Assembly (NCBI GenBank): GCA_020466095.1
Contig: CM035808.1
Span: forward strand, 32,825,502 to 32,889,501
Source of the DNA: Chlorops oryzae
Lineage: Eukaryota > Arthropoda > Insecta > Diptera > Chloropidae
Direction of reading: 5' to 3'
Length of the DNA: 64,000 nt
In this document: one piece after another, positions 12,802 to 23,913 of the stretch
Layout of the letters: each line of letters begins with the position of its first letter
How positions within the stretch are numbered: the stretch's first letter is position 1
Position numbers and translations under genes: made by a program
Notes under the pieces: generated by a model
The model's database searches: none
What the model saw: the letters and a program-made list of their open reading frames with translations, nothing else
Told to the model about the DNA's origin: nothing

Positions 12802-14509
12802 ATGTCGCGTCCAGGCGAACCGAGCTCTCCAGTTCAAAAAGTCTGGAAGCCCGAACGTAAGTCAATCGTATTTAAACAAGAAACTAACTATTCAATTGAT
12901 TTCTTTCGACAAATAAGTATACAAAATACAGCTAGATGCTCCGACCCCAAAACCAAAACTTCGTACTGAAGATTGCAATGAACCAGTGCCCGACTATTAT
13001 GGCTTGGAATATCATGGAGAAATGTCTCATCAAGCTGCTGAGAAGTTGCTGGAAATGACCCCAGATGGTACATTCCTGGTACGACGCTCACCCAAAGCAG
13101 AAGATTACAATACATTGAGTGTACGCTTTAATAAGCGGACGAAACATTTCAAAATATATTACAAGGAAGGCGAAGGACATTACCTTCAGGAGCAGTCAAA
13201 ACACTATGAGACGATACACGATTTGGTAGCCGATGGCTTGGTAACTTTCTACATGCAGGTTAGTTTAAATCTACCTATAGGTACTTAATTTTTGTATGCA
13301 ACTTTCTATTTTAACGAATTCAAGTTATTTTTGAAGATCCATGCGGCACCAATTATCCAGCAAATAAATCAACAGACGCGGAATTGCTATCAACAAAGTC
13401 CGTACATGACGCTCAATCGTAGGAAATTACGTGCACTTTCCAATGAGCTGCGAAAATCGATTGTCAAAGGTGGAATCGCCAATAATGAAATTGATAAGTG
13501 CATGGACAACAAAGACTGGATTGATGAAAATAAATTGAATGACGCTAAGAGGCATGAAAAAAATATCGAGAATATTGCCAACGAGTCCATTGATCCAATA
13601 TTGCCAGTCGTATATGAGAAAGCACACATTTTTAAAGTTCATACATTCAAAGGATTAAATTGGTGTGAATTCTGCGCGAATTTTCTTTGGGGCTTTACAG
13701 CACAAGGAGTTAAATGTGAGAATTGCGGCTTCGTTGCGCATTCCAAGTGTTCGGAATTGGTCCCAGCTAAATGTGTACCAGATTTGAAGCGTATACGTGG
13801 TGTATTCGGAACAGATTTGACGGCAATGGTTCAGCTCTATCAATGTGCAATTCCATTTGTTGTGCGACGTTGTGTTGAGGAGGTAGAGGCTCGCGGTATG
13901 TTGCAAGAAGGCATCTATCGTGTGTCAGGTTTCGCTGATGAGATTGATGCCTTGAAACTTGCACTGGACCGAGATGGCGAGAAAACCGATATGTCTGAGG
14001 AGGCCTATGGCAACGTGAACGTAATTGCGGGTACACTGAAATTGTATTTACGCCTGTTGCCAGTTCCTTTGATTACATTTCAGGCATATCCGAGTTTTAT
14101 GCAAGCTGCAAGTACGAAATTCTCTACGATTTCTTCGAATTACTATTAAGTAAAGTTAATAAAAAATCCTCTTTTCAAAACAGGGAGTAGAACTTTGGAG
14201 GAACAAATAAAAAATATGCAAGAAGCTGCCAAAAAGTTGCCCCCAGCACACTATAATTGTCTGAAGTTTATGATGGAGCATCTTAAGCGGTGAGTATTGA
14301 CAAAACACGCGTTCTCTTTTCCTCATATCGGTTACATGTCCTGCAGAGTTTCTTCTCATTTCGCTGCGAACAAAATGAATGAGCATAATCTAGCAACAGT
14401 TTTTGCTCCAACGCTCATTGCAACTCCACAGTACATGACCAATCTGACCGAGGAAATATTTATGCTATCCTCGCTTATCACAAATTGCGAGATTATTTTT
14501 GTACGTTAA
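12802..14509 (+). CDS. RhoGAP5A: RhoGAP5A, SH2-C1-RhoGAP (chimaerin orthologue)
   Basis: GTPase-activating protein for Rac-type GTPases, regulated by diacylglycerol binding to C1 and by phosphotyrosine binding to SH2; acts at the plasma membrane. Exons: 12802-12856, 12918-13258, 13337-14111, 14184-14289, 14347-14509. Every junction is GT-AG and phases match, giving 479 aa (human alpha2-chimaerin is about 459). The N-terminus (VWKPELYKIQLDAPTP) matches the chimaerin leader. SH2 lies at about 36-130 (GTFLVRRSP holds the phosphate-binding Arg). C1 at about 232-283 has the expected HX12CX2C...CX2C...HX2C pattern. RhoGAP runs from about 291 to the end, with the catalytic arginine finger in GIYRVSG (R327). 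The stop lies just after NCEIIF. Convergent with the downstream phosphatase gene. Confidence 0.95.
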
Positions 14510-14982
14510 ACACAACCGTTGGATTCAACTTTAAAATCATACTTTTACACAAAGATCGCATTTTAGGGATAAATAATACAAAAAAAAAAAATCGACGAAT
14601 TTATGCCGTAAAGCGCTAATTTTAATGAAATCCGAGAATTTTAGTGATTTTTTTTAATGATACAAATTTCTTATTGATTTTAGGAAAAGTAGAAACATTT
14701 AAGATAAATGAACAAAATAAAACCAAAGTATTATAATCGATGTGATAATTTTCTTTATTTTACTACTTATGAAATTTGTTAAAAAGTTTTGAATTATCTC
14801 TGGGGGGAGGGAGCTATGTTCTTGTTGATTTGAAATAGAAATTAAAGTGAACATTAAATGTACCACGGCCATATTCGACGATGTTGAAATGGAATGCCTC
14901 GATGTCATTGGTGTTTTCTTGAAATATGAATATTTGAAAAATTCAATTATCTATGTTAAATTTACACAGTCATTAAAGATAG
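14510..14982. other. 3' flank of RhoGAP5A
   Basis: Downstream AT-rich DNA with A/T runs. No coding exon recognised. Confidence 0.5.
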
Positions 14983-15132
14983 TAGGGGTCTTCCCTTAAA
15001 CGTGTATTTGCCTCGAAAACTTTGAAAATTCGTAAATCAAGAAGCCTTAGAAATTAATGATCGAAGTTTTGCATGAAAAATTTTACATTTTTCCGCTTTT
15101 TCGATCTTTTCACGTTTAAGGGAATACCCCTA
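14983..15132. mobile_element. short TIR element (MITE), TA-flanked
   Basis: Inverted ends of 22 bp with one mismatch: TAGGGGTCTTCCCTTAAACG... on the left and ...CGTTTAAGGGAATACCCCTA on the right. TA at each edge could be the target duplication, as in Tc1/mariner-type MITEs. The 150-bp body also folds back partly. Non-coding. Confidence 0.65.
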
Positions 15133-15149
15133 ATTTTTAAACAAATATT

Positions 15150-15283
15150 CGGCCTGATTATGTATTCCGACGGATCGAATTCGTTCGGATTTTCACATTT
15201 TTATGAATGAAAAAACTCTTTTCATTCATTAAAATTTGAAAAATCCGAACGGATGCGTTCCGTCCGAATACATAATCAGGCCG
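15150..15283. mobile_element. palindromic MITE
   Basis: A near-perfect fold-back: the left arm starts CGGCCTGATTATGTATTC and the right arm ends GAATACATAATCAGGCCG. The arms continue with ...CGGATTTTCA / TGAAAAATCCG.... ATT flanks both ends (15147-15149, 15284-15286). It lies 17 bp from the preceding MITE. Confidence 0.7.
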
Positions 15284-15286
15284 ATT

Positions 15287-15767
15287 AAACATTCAACTAG
15301 AGAAAAATTCCCGGGAATATTTGGATGAGAAGAATAGAAACGCTTACATTCGGTTATCTCCAACCTTAGAAATTCGTTACCCAACTTTCATGACATCAGG
15401 ACTTCAAAAAGTAGACATGTGATCGGTTATACCAAAGAAAGTTTCTTCCCTGGGACTAATTTGTAAATAACTTAACTATACATACATATAGTAAGGGCAT
15501 TTAAATTATTCAACTTTCAATTTGTTCATTTATTGATCCAAACTTGTTTGTAGAAAACGTTTGCGGTTTTTGAATACAATATCTCCATACTTTAAAATCG
15601 TCTTTATGCTTATTCTAGTTGAAGTATTTCAACCTAAATTGCAAGAGAAATATATCCTTTATACACTGTGTATGCTTAGAATTGAATCAAATGAACGAAA
15701 GTTCAAACTTGCTGTATAATTAGACTCACTAAGTTGTATATAGCTAAAGAAGAATTTCATTATTTTT
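15287..15767. other. intergenic between convergent genes
   Basis: Remainder of the spacer between the RhoGAP5A and PP6 3' ends. No coding exon seen; it should hold the PpV 3' UTR. Confidence 0.5.
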
Positions 15768-16996
15768 CTAAAGAAAGTAGGGTGTCGTATTTTGCGGCGG
15801 TATTACACGATCGGTGTCAGGTACTGCATAGAAAATACTTGTTGTTCGATCTTTTGTGGTTTTAAAGCTCAAAATAGCAGCAACATTACCACATCGGTAG
15901 CAATAATTTGGCGCGGACCATACAGTAACTAATTTATTATCGAACATATATTTGATGCCTTCGTTAACCAATTGATGTGCACGACATATTAACTCTAACT
16001 TATTAATCTCCATGAAATCTTTTGTTACCATTTGACCAAACAGCCAACCAGCACCGCGCGGACTTTGTCCCCTAAAAGTGTGAAGAAATGGTTGAAGAAG
16101 AATCACATTAATATATTTTTTATACGAACCATGAATCCATATCCTCTGGATCAGACCAAACTAAATCACAAAAGGCTCCTTTGTACGGAATCTCACCATT
16201 TCGATCGATTGTGCGAATTTGATCGAGAGTTATTATCTCAGGACTTAGGCCACCGTGCACGCAAAGTATCTCTTCATCGATTATCTATAATGAATGGCAT
16301 AGTGAGATTTTACAACAACATAAATAATTGTATTGTCCATACCGCAGCAATAGTTAGAAGATCAAAAACTTTACAACAATACTTCCAAGCGTTTGCATTT
16401 CCATATTTATTAAAACATTCATCGTAAAATCCGTAGACTTTCGTAATTTGTCTGGATTCGTGATTCCCACGAAGAAGCGTTATTTTATCAGGATATCTTG
16501 CCTTAAATGAAAATATAATATTTATAAACTGGGAGTTCTCATAGCAATCTCTAGCAGTAATGGTCTTAAATGAACTATTGACAGTCAGTTCAGAATTACA
16601 CTATATATAATATATACGTAGAAGAAAAATAAAAACCAACCTTTAATGTCATCAACCTCGTTAGTGTTTCCAGACTATAGTAACCACGATCAACGAAATC
16701 ACCCATAAATATATAATTTGTATCCGGAATTGATCCTCCCGTTCGAAAGAGTTCCTCTAGATCATAGAACTAAGAAAAACATAAAAAATAACGTTAACAC
16801 CCCCCGTTCACGTTTACGCGTATATGCTTACTTGTCCATGTATATCACCACAAACTGTAACTGGCGTTGAAACAGGCTGTATATTTGACTCTTCAAGTAG
16901 AATGCTGCAAACGATGTCGCAGAGCTTCTTCAAATCGTTCTCGGGCAAGTATTTGCATTCCTTAACGAGTTCTATCCAGTTGTCTAGATCGGACAT
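15768..16996 (-). CDS. PpV: Ser/Thr phosphatase PP6 catalytic subunit (PpV)
   Basis: Metal-dependent protein phosphatase of the PPP family, orthologous to human PPP6C and Drosophila PpV. The PP6 holoenzyme acts in cell-cycle and stress signalling. Exons on the minus strand: 16996-16832, 16769-16641, 16501-16343, 16284-16130, 16071-15768. All are GT-AG, and the sum is 912 nt, so 303 aa, the length I recall for PpV. Catalytic signatures: GDIHGQ (50-55), GDFVDRG (78-84), RGNHE (109-113), and later VHGG and the [11 protein letters not shown] block. The C-terminal TPYFL is the PP2A-like subfamily tail and fits PP6. All metal ligands appear present. The start is the first ATG of exon 1. Head-to-head with ZNF gene A, 403 bp apart. 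Confidence 0.96.
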
Positions 16997-17399
16997 TTCA
17001 ACTTCTTAATTTCCACAAAAAACGAGTCGAAAATTTTGACATCTTTCATTAGATGTGCTTGGACGGTCGTACATGTCCGACGACGGTTTTTTCCCGCACA
17101 TGTCAAATTGTACGCACATACGTTCATGGAAAACCGTCGAATTTTTATTTAATTTTTATAATTAGGCATTATATTAATACTTTTGGCTGTTAATCGGTAA
17201 ATGAATAGCTAAAATTCATGAACTTAAATGAATAAACGTTATGTTTTTTAAATTATATATATATATGGTTTTTCCAATTTCAAATCTGGTCAGCTCAATC
17301 AAGTTGACAGTTCGTTTGTCTAATTTGTTTACAACAGCTGATCGTGAAGATAAAAGGAAAATAGAATTAGAAACTAACGTAAATCTAACAAACAAAAAA
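16997..17399. promoter_or_regulatory. divergent promoter region, PpV / ZNF A
   Basis: A 403-bp spacer separates two divergent start codons, so both promoters and 5' leaders probably lie here. I see no clear TATA box. This is inferred from gene orientation only. Confidence 0.5.
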
Positions 17400-19348
17400 A
17401 TGCTTTGCCGCTTGTGTTGTTACGAAAGTCATGACAATAATACAATTAGTCTCTTTGGAGACGAAGAGGAATCCAATCTGACAAAGCAAATAGCAAAATA
17501 TTTGCACATTGAGGTAATTGGAAAATTCATGTTTTGTTTAGACATTTTGATGAATGTGAATCCTTTTTCCAGGTAACATATAACGATAGTTATTCTAAGG
17601 AAGTATGCACTGAGTGTTTCGAGAAATTAAATGATTTTCACAAGTATTATATATATGTGGAACAAAGACAACTTGTGCTTCAGCAAGCAATAAAGAATCC
17701 GAAATTGAATCGTACGTTCGATGATGAGACATATGAACGGAGTTTTGATGAATCTCCATTGGATATGAAAGGTTTCATTACTGAAAAAGATAATATCGAC
17801 GTAGAACATTTAATACCAGAAGTTGAATTCGCTTATGCTTCATTGGATGAAACTGCCGCTGTTGAACCAAATGAAGATCAAGAAGATGAAGATGATCAGC
17901 CATTAAATAAACTATTTTCAAATTTGGTAAGCAATAACCATAAGACCCGTAGAGCTTGTAAGACAAGACAGATGAAAATTTCAACTGGAAGGAAGAGGAA
18001 GACAAGGCGTTTAAACCTTAAGTCGCAGAAGAAACAAACAGAAAAACCCATCGCGAACACTGATAACAAAATGGATGATACCGAGAACTGTACAAAAATT
18101 AAGAGCCCATACTCCGCTCAAGAAGATAAAACAAGTGAGGAACTAATAGCCAAACATATGCAACTGAAATGTGAAATATGTGATGTTGTCGTTAGTTCTT
18201 ATAAAAACTTGAGAGCACATTTTCGAACAATTCACAATTCAAGACCTTTCGTCATGTTGCGGTAAACGATTTCTCCAGCGATTTCTACTTGTGGATCATA
18301 TAAATACACATTTGAATCCTGATCAATTCAAGTTAGTTGATATTAAGTAATGAAATTGTTCCATTTAAAATGTCTTCCGTTTTACAGATGTAAAATTTGT
18401 GGAAAGGTTTTTCAATCTCGAATTTGCATTAGTGTTCACATGGGTAAAAATGATTTCAATTCGATTTTTTCATGTTCTGCTAATCTATTGATGAACTTTC
18501 AGCTAATAAGCATGCTGATCGAGAACAGATGCGTCATTGTTGTAATGTGTGTGGCAAGAGATTCTCCCATCCATCCATTCTAAGAACTCATATGTTAGTT
18601 CACACTCAGGAGAGAAATTATACGTGTGAAATTTGCAAAAAAGCGTAAGATGGCCAAAGAAATGAATGCAATTAGCAAATTTAAATGAATTTCTTCTAGA
18701 TTTAAGTCATCTCATATGCTTAAAGCTCATACACGACATATGCACGGCGAAAAAACGCCGTATGTCTGTGACACTTGTGGAAAAGAATATAGATTCAAGC
18801 TATCCTTTGATCGACACGTTGCCGAACATCAAGGGCTATTAAAAGACCAGCAGCAACAGTGTCACATATGCAATGGATGGTTCTCGTCAAACTATCTGCG
18901 ACGGCATGTTAAACGACATGAGCTCGAAGATGTTGATTGCGAAAAGTGCGGTAAAACATTCAAATCGAAGGTAGCTCTGGTAAGTCACATGGAATACTCG
19001 CACCGGATAAGGCGAACATATTCATGCACTTTCTGTGATAAAACTTTCGAAAGAGCCCTGAATTTAAAGGTAACACACGAAGAATTTTCTTTAATAAAAT
19101 TACATTTTTATAGAACTCCATATTTTTTTTTTTTGCATTTAAAGGAACACATTGACATGCACACCGGGAGAAAGGAATACAATTGTCCTCATTGTCCTCG
19201 TGAGTTTCGTTCAAGAGCAAATATGTATGCGCATGTTAAAAAAATTCATTTTGAACAATGGAAACAAGCACAACTGCTGCGGAATCGAGGACCCGTAAAC
19301 GCAAATGATAAAAGCAATGAAAGCACAAATGTTCAAAGTAGTGAATAA
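17400..19348 (+). CDS. ZAD-C2H2 zinc-finger protein (array gene A), frameshifted
   Basis: Putative nuclear DNA-binding protein. Six exons: 17400-17513, 17573-18331, 18388-18443, 18503-18644, 18700-19069, 19145-19348. The N-terminal ZAD (Cys pairs MLCRLC and VCTEC) is the dimerisation module of arthropod ZNF proteins. An acidic/basic linker and about nine C2H2 fingers follow, ending in HTGRKEYNCPHCPREFRS. All splice sites are canonical. Exon 2 has a reading-frame break at 18253-18255: the frame hits TAA at 18263, while the family sequence CCGKRF... continues in the +1 frame. The exon is 759 nt where phase needs 3n+2. With one base fewer the protein would be about 547 aa. The finger exon that is a single 198-nt exon in C-F is split here (56+142). 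Confidence 0.85.
18253..18255 (+). other. frameshift in ZNF gene A
   Basis: Between TTC-GTC and TGT-TGC-GGT one base is in excess, or two are missing; paralogues have a Thr or Met codon at this point. Downstream frame and splice phases are intact. Assembly error or pseudogenising mutation. Confidence 0.8.
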
Positions 19349-19358
19349 ATGTATTAAA

Positions 19359-19364
19359 AATAAA
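19359..19364 (+). terminator. polyadenylation signal, ZNF A
   Basis: AATAAA 11 bases after the stop codon of gene A. Confidence 0.5.
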
Positions 19365-19671
19365 TTAAAAACAGATATTAAAACAAATTAAAAATGTTTG
19401 ATGTTTGTTGTATTTTGCATTAAAATAGAAGTTAATCTCTCCAAAAGCATGCTAGTATATCCATTTGGAATGAACTTCGAAAGCCAAGAAAATGTTCGAG
19501 CCATTTCTGGAAAAATTCATCAATTCGAACTCATTGAATATAGAGTTTGGAGCTCATTTCAAAACGTTTTGAAAAATGTTTAAACATTTGCTTTGAAAAA
19601 TTATTAGTAATTTTTCAACGTTAAGAACGAACACTCATACAGACATTCAAAGCGAAGAAAAGTTGCCATTA
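19365..19671. other. intergenic after ZNF A
   Basis: No coding feature seen between the gene A 3' end and the upstream motif of gene B. Confidence 0.5.
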
Positions 19672-19692
19672 TTTTACGCCTCTACTGTATAG
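19672..19692 (+). promoter_or_regulatory. diverged copy of the ZNF-array upstream motif
   Basis: TTTTACGCCTCTACTGTATA resembles the better conserved CGCCACTACTGTAC boxes before genes D, E and F. It lies about 1.6 kb before gene B, from which a MITE and other repeats now separate it. Confidence 0.4.
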
Positions 19693-19952
19693 AATACCTT
19701 TTTATTTAAGTCAACTCCGAATAAATTCTGTATAAAAGTAGCAGTAAAAAAGTACCTTTTTTGAGAGTTCGTCACACACGTGTCGTGACATTTTTGAGTT
19801 TCGGTCACGCACTTTTGGGTTTCGCAACGCACGCCATGTCACGCTCTGAGTTTCGTCACGTTTGTGATTGTGTTTCAGAAAAAGTGAAGGTCGTTCGAGA
19901 GTGGGTGGGTTCAAATCCCACCCACCACCGAACCAAATTTTTTTTGTTTTAA

Positions 19953-20529
19953 GGCTGGTCTCCAGTTCGGTAAGGAATGTCAGCAGAAATTTTCTATTTT
20001 TTTCTCCGAGGAAAAAAGGTAGTACTACAGAACTTTTTAGTGCAACAGAGGCAATCTGTCATATGTCACATGTGTCAAAAAAGTGAAACGAAACACAGAA
20101 ATTAAAAAGGCGCGATTATAAACGTTCAGAATAAAAAGCGCGCAAATTCTTCTAATCTCTTTAACAAGCGATATTAATTCGCGTTTATTCTCGTTTGAGA
20201 AATTTATTAAGCGTTTTTTGGTTTTTTGGGGTTTTTCTCCATGTTTTTTTGAAAAAACCCGAAAAATGGATGCACTATTTCTATACAATCACAACTGACC
20301 TACCTCACTTGTCAAAATTTCTCCAAGAAACAATTCATTTGCAATTATTTCTGCTGATAGCCTGGGTTACCGTGCACATTTTATGTCAAAAAAACGTATT
20401 AAAATATGTACTACTTTTTTGCCGAACTGGGGACTGCATGCAGAAAATTTCTTGAAGAAATATTTCTTAAGCATTTCTTTGGCTTTTTTTATATGGAGTT
20501 TTTCATTCCTTGGGGAACTGGAGACCAGC
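19953..20529. mobile_element. 577-bp TIR element (MITE)
   Basis: Inverted ends: GCTGGTCTCCAGTTC(GGT)AAGGAATG on the left, and on the right the reverse complement of GCTGGTCTCCAGTTCCCC with AAGGAATG following. TTTTAA lies directly outside both ends (19947-19952 and 20530-20535). No transposase frame. It sits between the upstream motif and gene B. Confidence 0.65.
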
Positions 20530-20625
20530 TTTTAATCAGAAGCGACAATCAAATCAACATGCTCTACATCATATTTCATTTTATTTGTTTACACTAGAAG
20601 AAATCTATTCATTTCTCTAATTAAT

Positions 20626-20837
20626 TTACAGGTAAACAAATACAGTGTTGGCTTCCTCATTTTTAAAAACTGCCATCGGTGTTTCCTCAACTTCTTTGAG
20701 AAACTGGGCCACCAACTCCAACTTCTTTTCTTCTGGCGCATTTGCCAGATCTAGTCCGGTAAATCCACCACAGTAATCTGCTAAGTCCACCACAGCGCTG
20801 ACTTCAGGGTCATCTCCTTCTTTGATCCAAGTTCGTC
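20626..20837 (-). CDS. unrecognised terminal coding exon (partial gene)
   Basis: On the minus strand a polypyrimidine acceptor (…TTTATCTCAG) is followed by a clean 70-codon frame, including the stop, that lacks low-complexity sequence. Its peptide starts RTWIKEGDDPEVSAVVDLAD, contains CGGFTGLDLANAPEEKK and ends NTVFVYL. Composition is like real protein and base composition is much less AT-rich than the flanks. Upstream exons should lie at higher coordinates. A possible one around 20960-21020 begins MTSLSGENGT but cannot be joined with confidence. I do not recognise the family. It may be a small conserved protein gene sitting between ZNF A and ZNF B on the opposite strand, or a retained fragment of one. 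Confidence 0.5.
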
Positions 20838-21294
20838 CTGAGATAAATTGAAGCAGACAAATGAATATTTACCTATACGTATAACGAGTGTCTGACTGCA
20901 TTACTAAAAGCGATTGATATTATGCAGATGATATTAAATATGACCCGCAAGAAGAGTCGCGGCTAGGGTACCATTTTCTCCCGACAAACTAGTCATATTT
21001 GTTCAGAAAACGAGCGCATGTTTGATTATTTTAATCAGCCACGCGACTCGATGTACAGAAAGACGAGCGAAGAGAAGAAACGGTTGTTTGTTAGTTTCGG
21101 TAAAAATTTTATTTAATTTTTTAAAACATATTTCGTACGTGTGACCATGCTCTTTCAATTATGTTAAGTTCTTTCATCAGCAAAATAAAGGACATTGCAT
21201 CCCATTAAAAAGTATCGCTTGGTCACCCTAAAAATAATATAAACTAAATGTTTGAATGCATTATTTGTTGTGCTCGGAGCAGCTAGAATATGAG
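20838..21294. other. spacer before ZNF B
   Basis: May hold the 5' part of the minus-strand gene whose last exon is 20626-20837, and the gene B promoter. No exon can be drawn with confidence. Confidence 0.4.
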
Positions 21295-23383
21295 ATGTTG
21301 TGTCGACTTTGCTTGTTTGAAATCAAAAAGGACGCGGTATCGCTCTTCAGCAATGATGAAGAATCCCATTTGACAAAACTCATAGCCAAATATATGCACA
21401 TTGAGGTATGTAGATAAGATAAGCTTCAAAAAGAATTTGGCTTATTAATTGAACCTTCTTCAAAGAAAATATGATTGAACTCTAGTCGTAACAGGTTAAA
21501 CAAATGGAAACCTTCTCTACGAAACTATGTACGGATTGCTATGTACGGCTGAAGGATTTCCACAATTTTTTTGAATATGTAGAACAACGACAGTACGAAT
21601 TGCAAAATGAATTTCTCGACGTTAATTGTGTCATCGCTGAAGGTAGAGAAGAACTTATAAGTGCCCTCACAGATGTGGAACATCATGAAGAATCCCTGCT
21701 AGATATGAAAGACATCATTGCCGTTGGTGAGACTAGTTTGGAGAAGCTACTACCGCAATCTGCTTTAGGTTTTGGTGATGGAGGCAGTGATGAAGAAAAC
21801 GGACTTGAGGAAACATACAGCTTTGACAATGATGATAATGACGAAGATGATCTACCCTTACAAGCTCTTTTAAAGAAGAATAACGATTTAAGTGAAAGCA
21901 AGGCCGTTGAGGATGGCAAGATTGAAGAAGTAAAAAGAAGAAATTCCAAACAATCTAATAGAAAAATAGCAAAAAGGGTGAAATCAAAGACGCGAGCAAA
22001 ACAAAAGAGAAAGACTGTAAATGCGAAAAATATTTCTACTGAGATTTCCAGCGAGAAGAAAAGTAAATCATTGATATCTGAAGAGAACAAACAAAGGGAT
22101 GAGATGATAGCGCAACACATGCAATTAAAGTGCGAAATCTGTTCGAAGCCCGTTCAAACATTTAAGCAAGTAAGTAGTAAGTCCTTGGTTTCGCTGTTTC
22201 TAGTAATGCAAATTAATGCTTACTATTGCATAGTTGAACCATCTTTTATACTTTGAGTTCAGTACATATGTATAATAGTTTTTATTTAATCAGCTTCGAT
22301 TCCATTTTCGTCGCGAGCATAAAACCCAAGCCTATGTGACCTGTTGTGGAATCCGCTTTCATCGTCGTTTTGTCCTTGTCGATCACATACAGGTACATTT
22401 AAATCCGGATAAGTTTAGATGTAAAATATGCAATAAGGTGCTAAAATCGAAGGTCTGCATGGACATTCATTAGTAAGTTCATACATAGTGATGGAAGCTA
22501 GGAATTTATAATTTAAAATTTAATATTATAAAATTTCTCAAGTGCAAATAAGCATGCAGATAAGAGCGACCTGAAGCATCCTTGCACGCTCTGTGAGAGG
22601 CGTTTTGCACATTTGTCAAATTTGGCAGCACACATGATGTCCCATACGAATGATAGATCATTTGTATGCGAAATTTGTAAAAAAGCGTAAGCCATACATT
22701 TTGTCTCTAAGTTGTATCAATATTGGAAAAATTTGATCATTTTATTTTTAAGTTTCAAATCGAATTACATGCTTAAAGTCCATATAAAAGCCATGCACGA
22801 GCAGCGTACAAGGTATATTTGTGACACCTGTGGAAAAGAGTATAAATTCAAGCCATCATTTATGCGACATGTTGCTGAACATCAGGGTCAGCCGAACGAA
22901 CCGACTGAAGAATGTAAAATATGTGGTAAATGGCTCATGCCAAATGGACTGCGGCGTCACATGGATCGACATAATATAAAAGATGTGGAATGTAAATTTT
23001 GTGGCAAAAATACTCAAATCGAAGGCTGCGCTAACGAGTCACATTGAGTATTCCCACAAGAAGAAACATATATATTCTTGCAATCTCTGCGATAAGACCT
23101 TCAAGCGGCCATGCGTGTTGAAAGTGAGCCGAGATTCCAATGCTAAATGCCAATTTATGTAAAAGTTGATTTGTTTCAGGAACACATTGCTATGCACACT
23201 GGGAGAAAAGATCACAACTGTCAACATTGCGGACGAGAGTTTCGTTCAAAGGCGAATATGTATGCTCATATCAAGAGAACGCATGTTCAGGAGTGGGCTA
23301 AAGCCCAACTTAACAAAGGAAACAAAGGCCCTAGTGCGCAAACTGAGAATATGAACGATATAAACAGTCTAACATCTAATTAA
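21295..23383 (+). CDS. ZAD-C2H2 zinc-finger protein (array gene B), frameshifted
   Basis: Paralogue of A and C-F. Exons: 21295-21405, 21495-22169, 22294-22472, 22543-22686, 22753-23123, 23180-23383. ZAD Cys pairs (MLCRLC, LCTDC), a charged linker, then about nine C2H2 fingers ending in HTGRKDHNCQHCGREFRS. Exon 5 is 371 nt against exactly 370 in A, C, D and F. The extra base lies in the A5 run 23006-23010 (GGCAAAAATACTC), after which the frame hits TGA at 23045. Removing one base would give about 560 aa. Two structural oddities: the intron that all paralogues have after the HLNPxxF motif is absent (…GATAAGTTTAGATGT… is continuous), and an intron at 22170-22293 within the first finger is found in no other member. 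Confidence 0.85.
23006..23010 (+). other. frameshift in ZNF gene B (A5 homopolymer)
   Basis: Five A where the family frame needs four. Downstream frame, splice sites and the last exon are intact. A homopolymer indel from sequencing or polishing is the simplest reading. Confidence 0.8.
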
Positions 23384-23530
23384 ACATATTTTACAAAGAC
23401 ATTTTTCTTTAAATAATATTTCTAAAATATTTTAATACGTAAAAAATTTTTTTTCTTTTTTCATAAATACTGTTATTAAAAAATAATTTGAAAACAGCAA
23501 TTTTTTGCGTGATTCGGTAATTGAATAATA
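23384..23530. other. spacer after ZNF B
   Basis: AT-rich. Nothing else recognised. Confidence 0.5.
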
Positions 23531-23570
23531 TTTCGACTCATACTGTACGGCTCTCTCATCACGGCAACAC
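23531..23570 (+). promoter_or_regulatory. ZNF-array upstream motif (before gene C)
   Basis: TTTCGACTCATACTGTACGG followed, 18 bases on, by CGGCAACAC. Genes D and E show the same pair: a CGCCACTACTGTAC-like box and then CGRCAACCC. Shared ancestry of the duplicated promoters or a conserved binding site. Confidence 0.45.
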
Positions 23571-23905
23571 TTTCAGTATGTACCTTTTTCTTGGATTTTT
23601 GTCCATACCCAGGAGGAAATACGAGCACTTTCTCCCCAATGCCGTAGTAATAACATCGACATCGTTTTGTTAACCCTTTTTTAAGGCGTTTCTGCATAAA
23701 GCAACATAAACCTGAAAGACATTTTTTATTTCGATGTTCGACTGGGTAACGAGAGCAGCGTTTGTGTCTTTTTTCCGCAGCCGTTTGTGTCTATCAAAAG
23801 GAAAATACTATCTTTTTCGCTTAATGTTGAAGCGCACTTAAGAGTACATCACAACGTTTCTCCTTCTACAAAGAATGTCACAAGTAAATATTAATATCAG
23901 GTAAT
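23571..23905. other. spacer between motif and hAT MITE
   Basis: No coding feature recognised. Confidence 0.45.
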
Positions 23906-23913
23906 TTTTCAAG

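Noticed and set aside
19905..19925. tRNA T-arm look-alike (GGTGGGTTCAAATCCCACC)
   Set aside because: The stem and loop fit a B box, but no A box, anticodon arm or acceptor stem could be found upstream; at most a tRNA-derived fragment.
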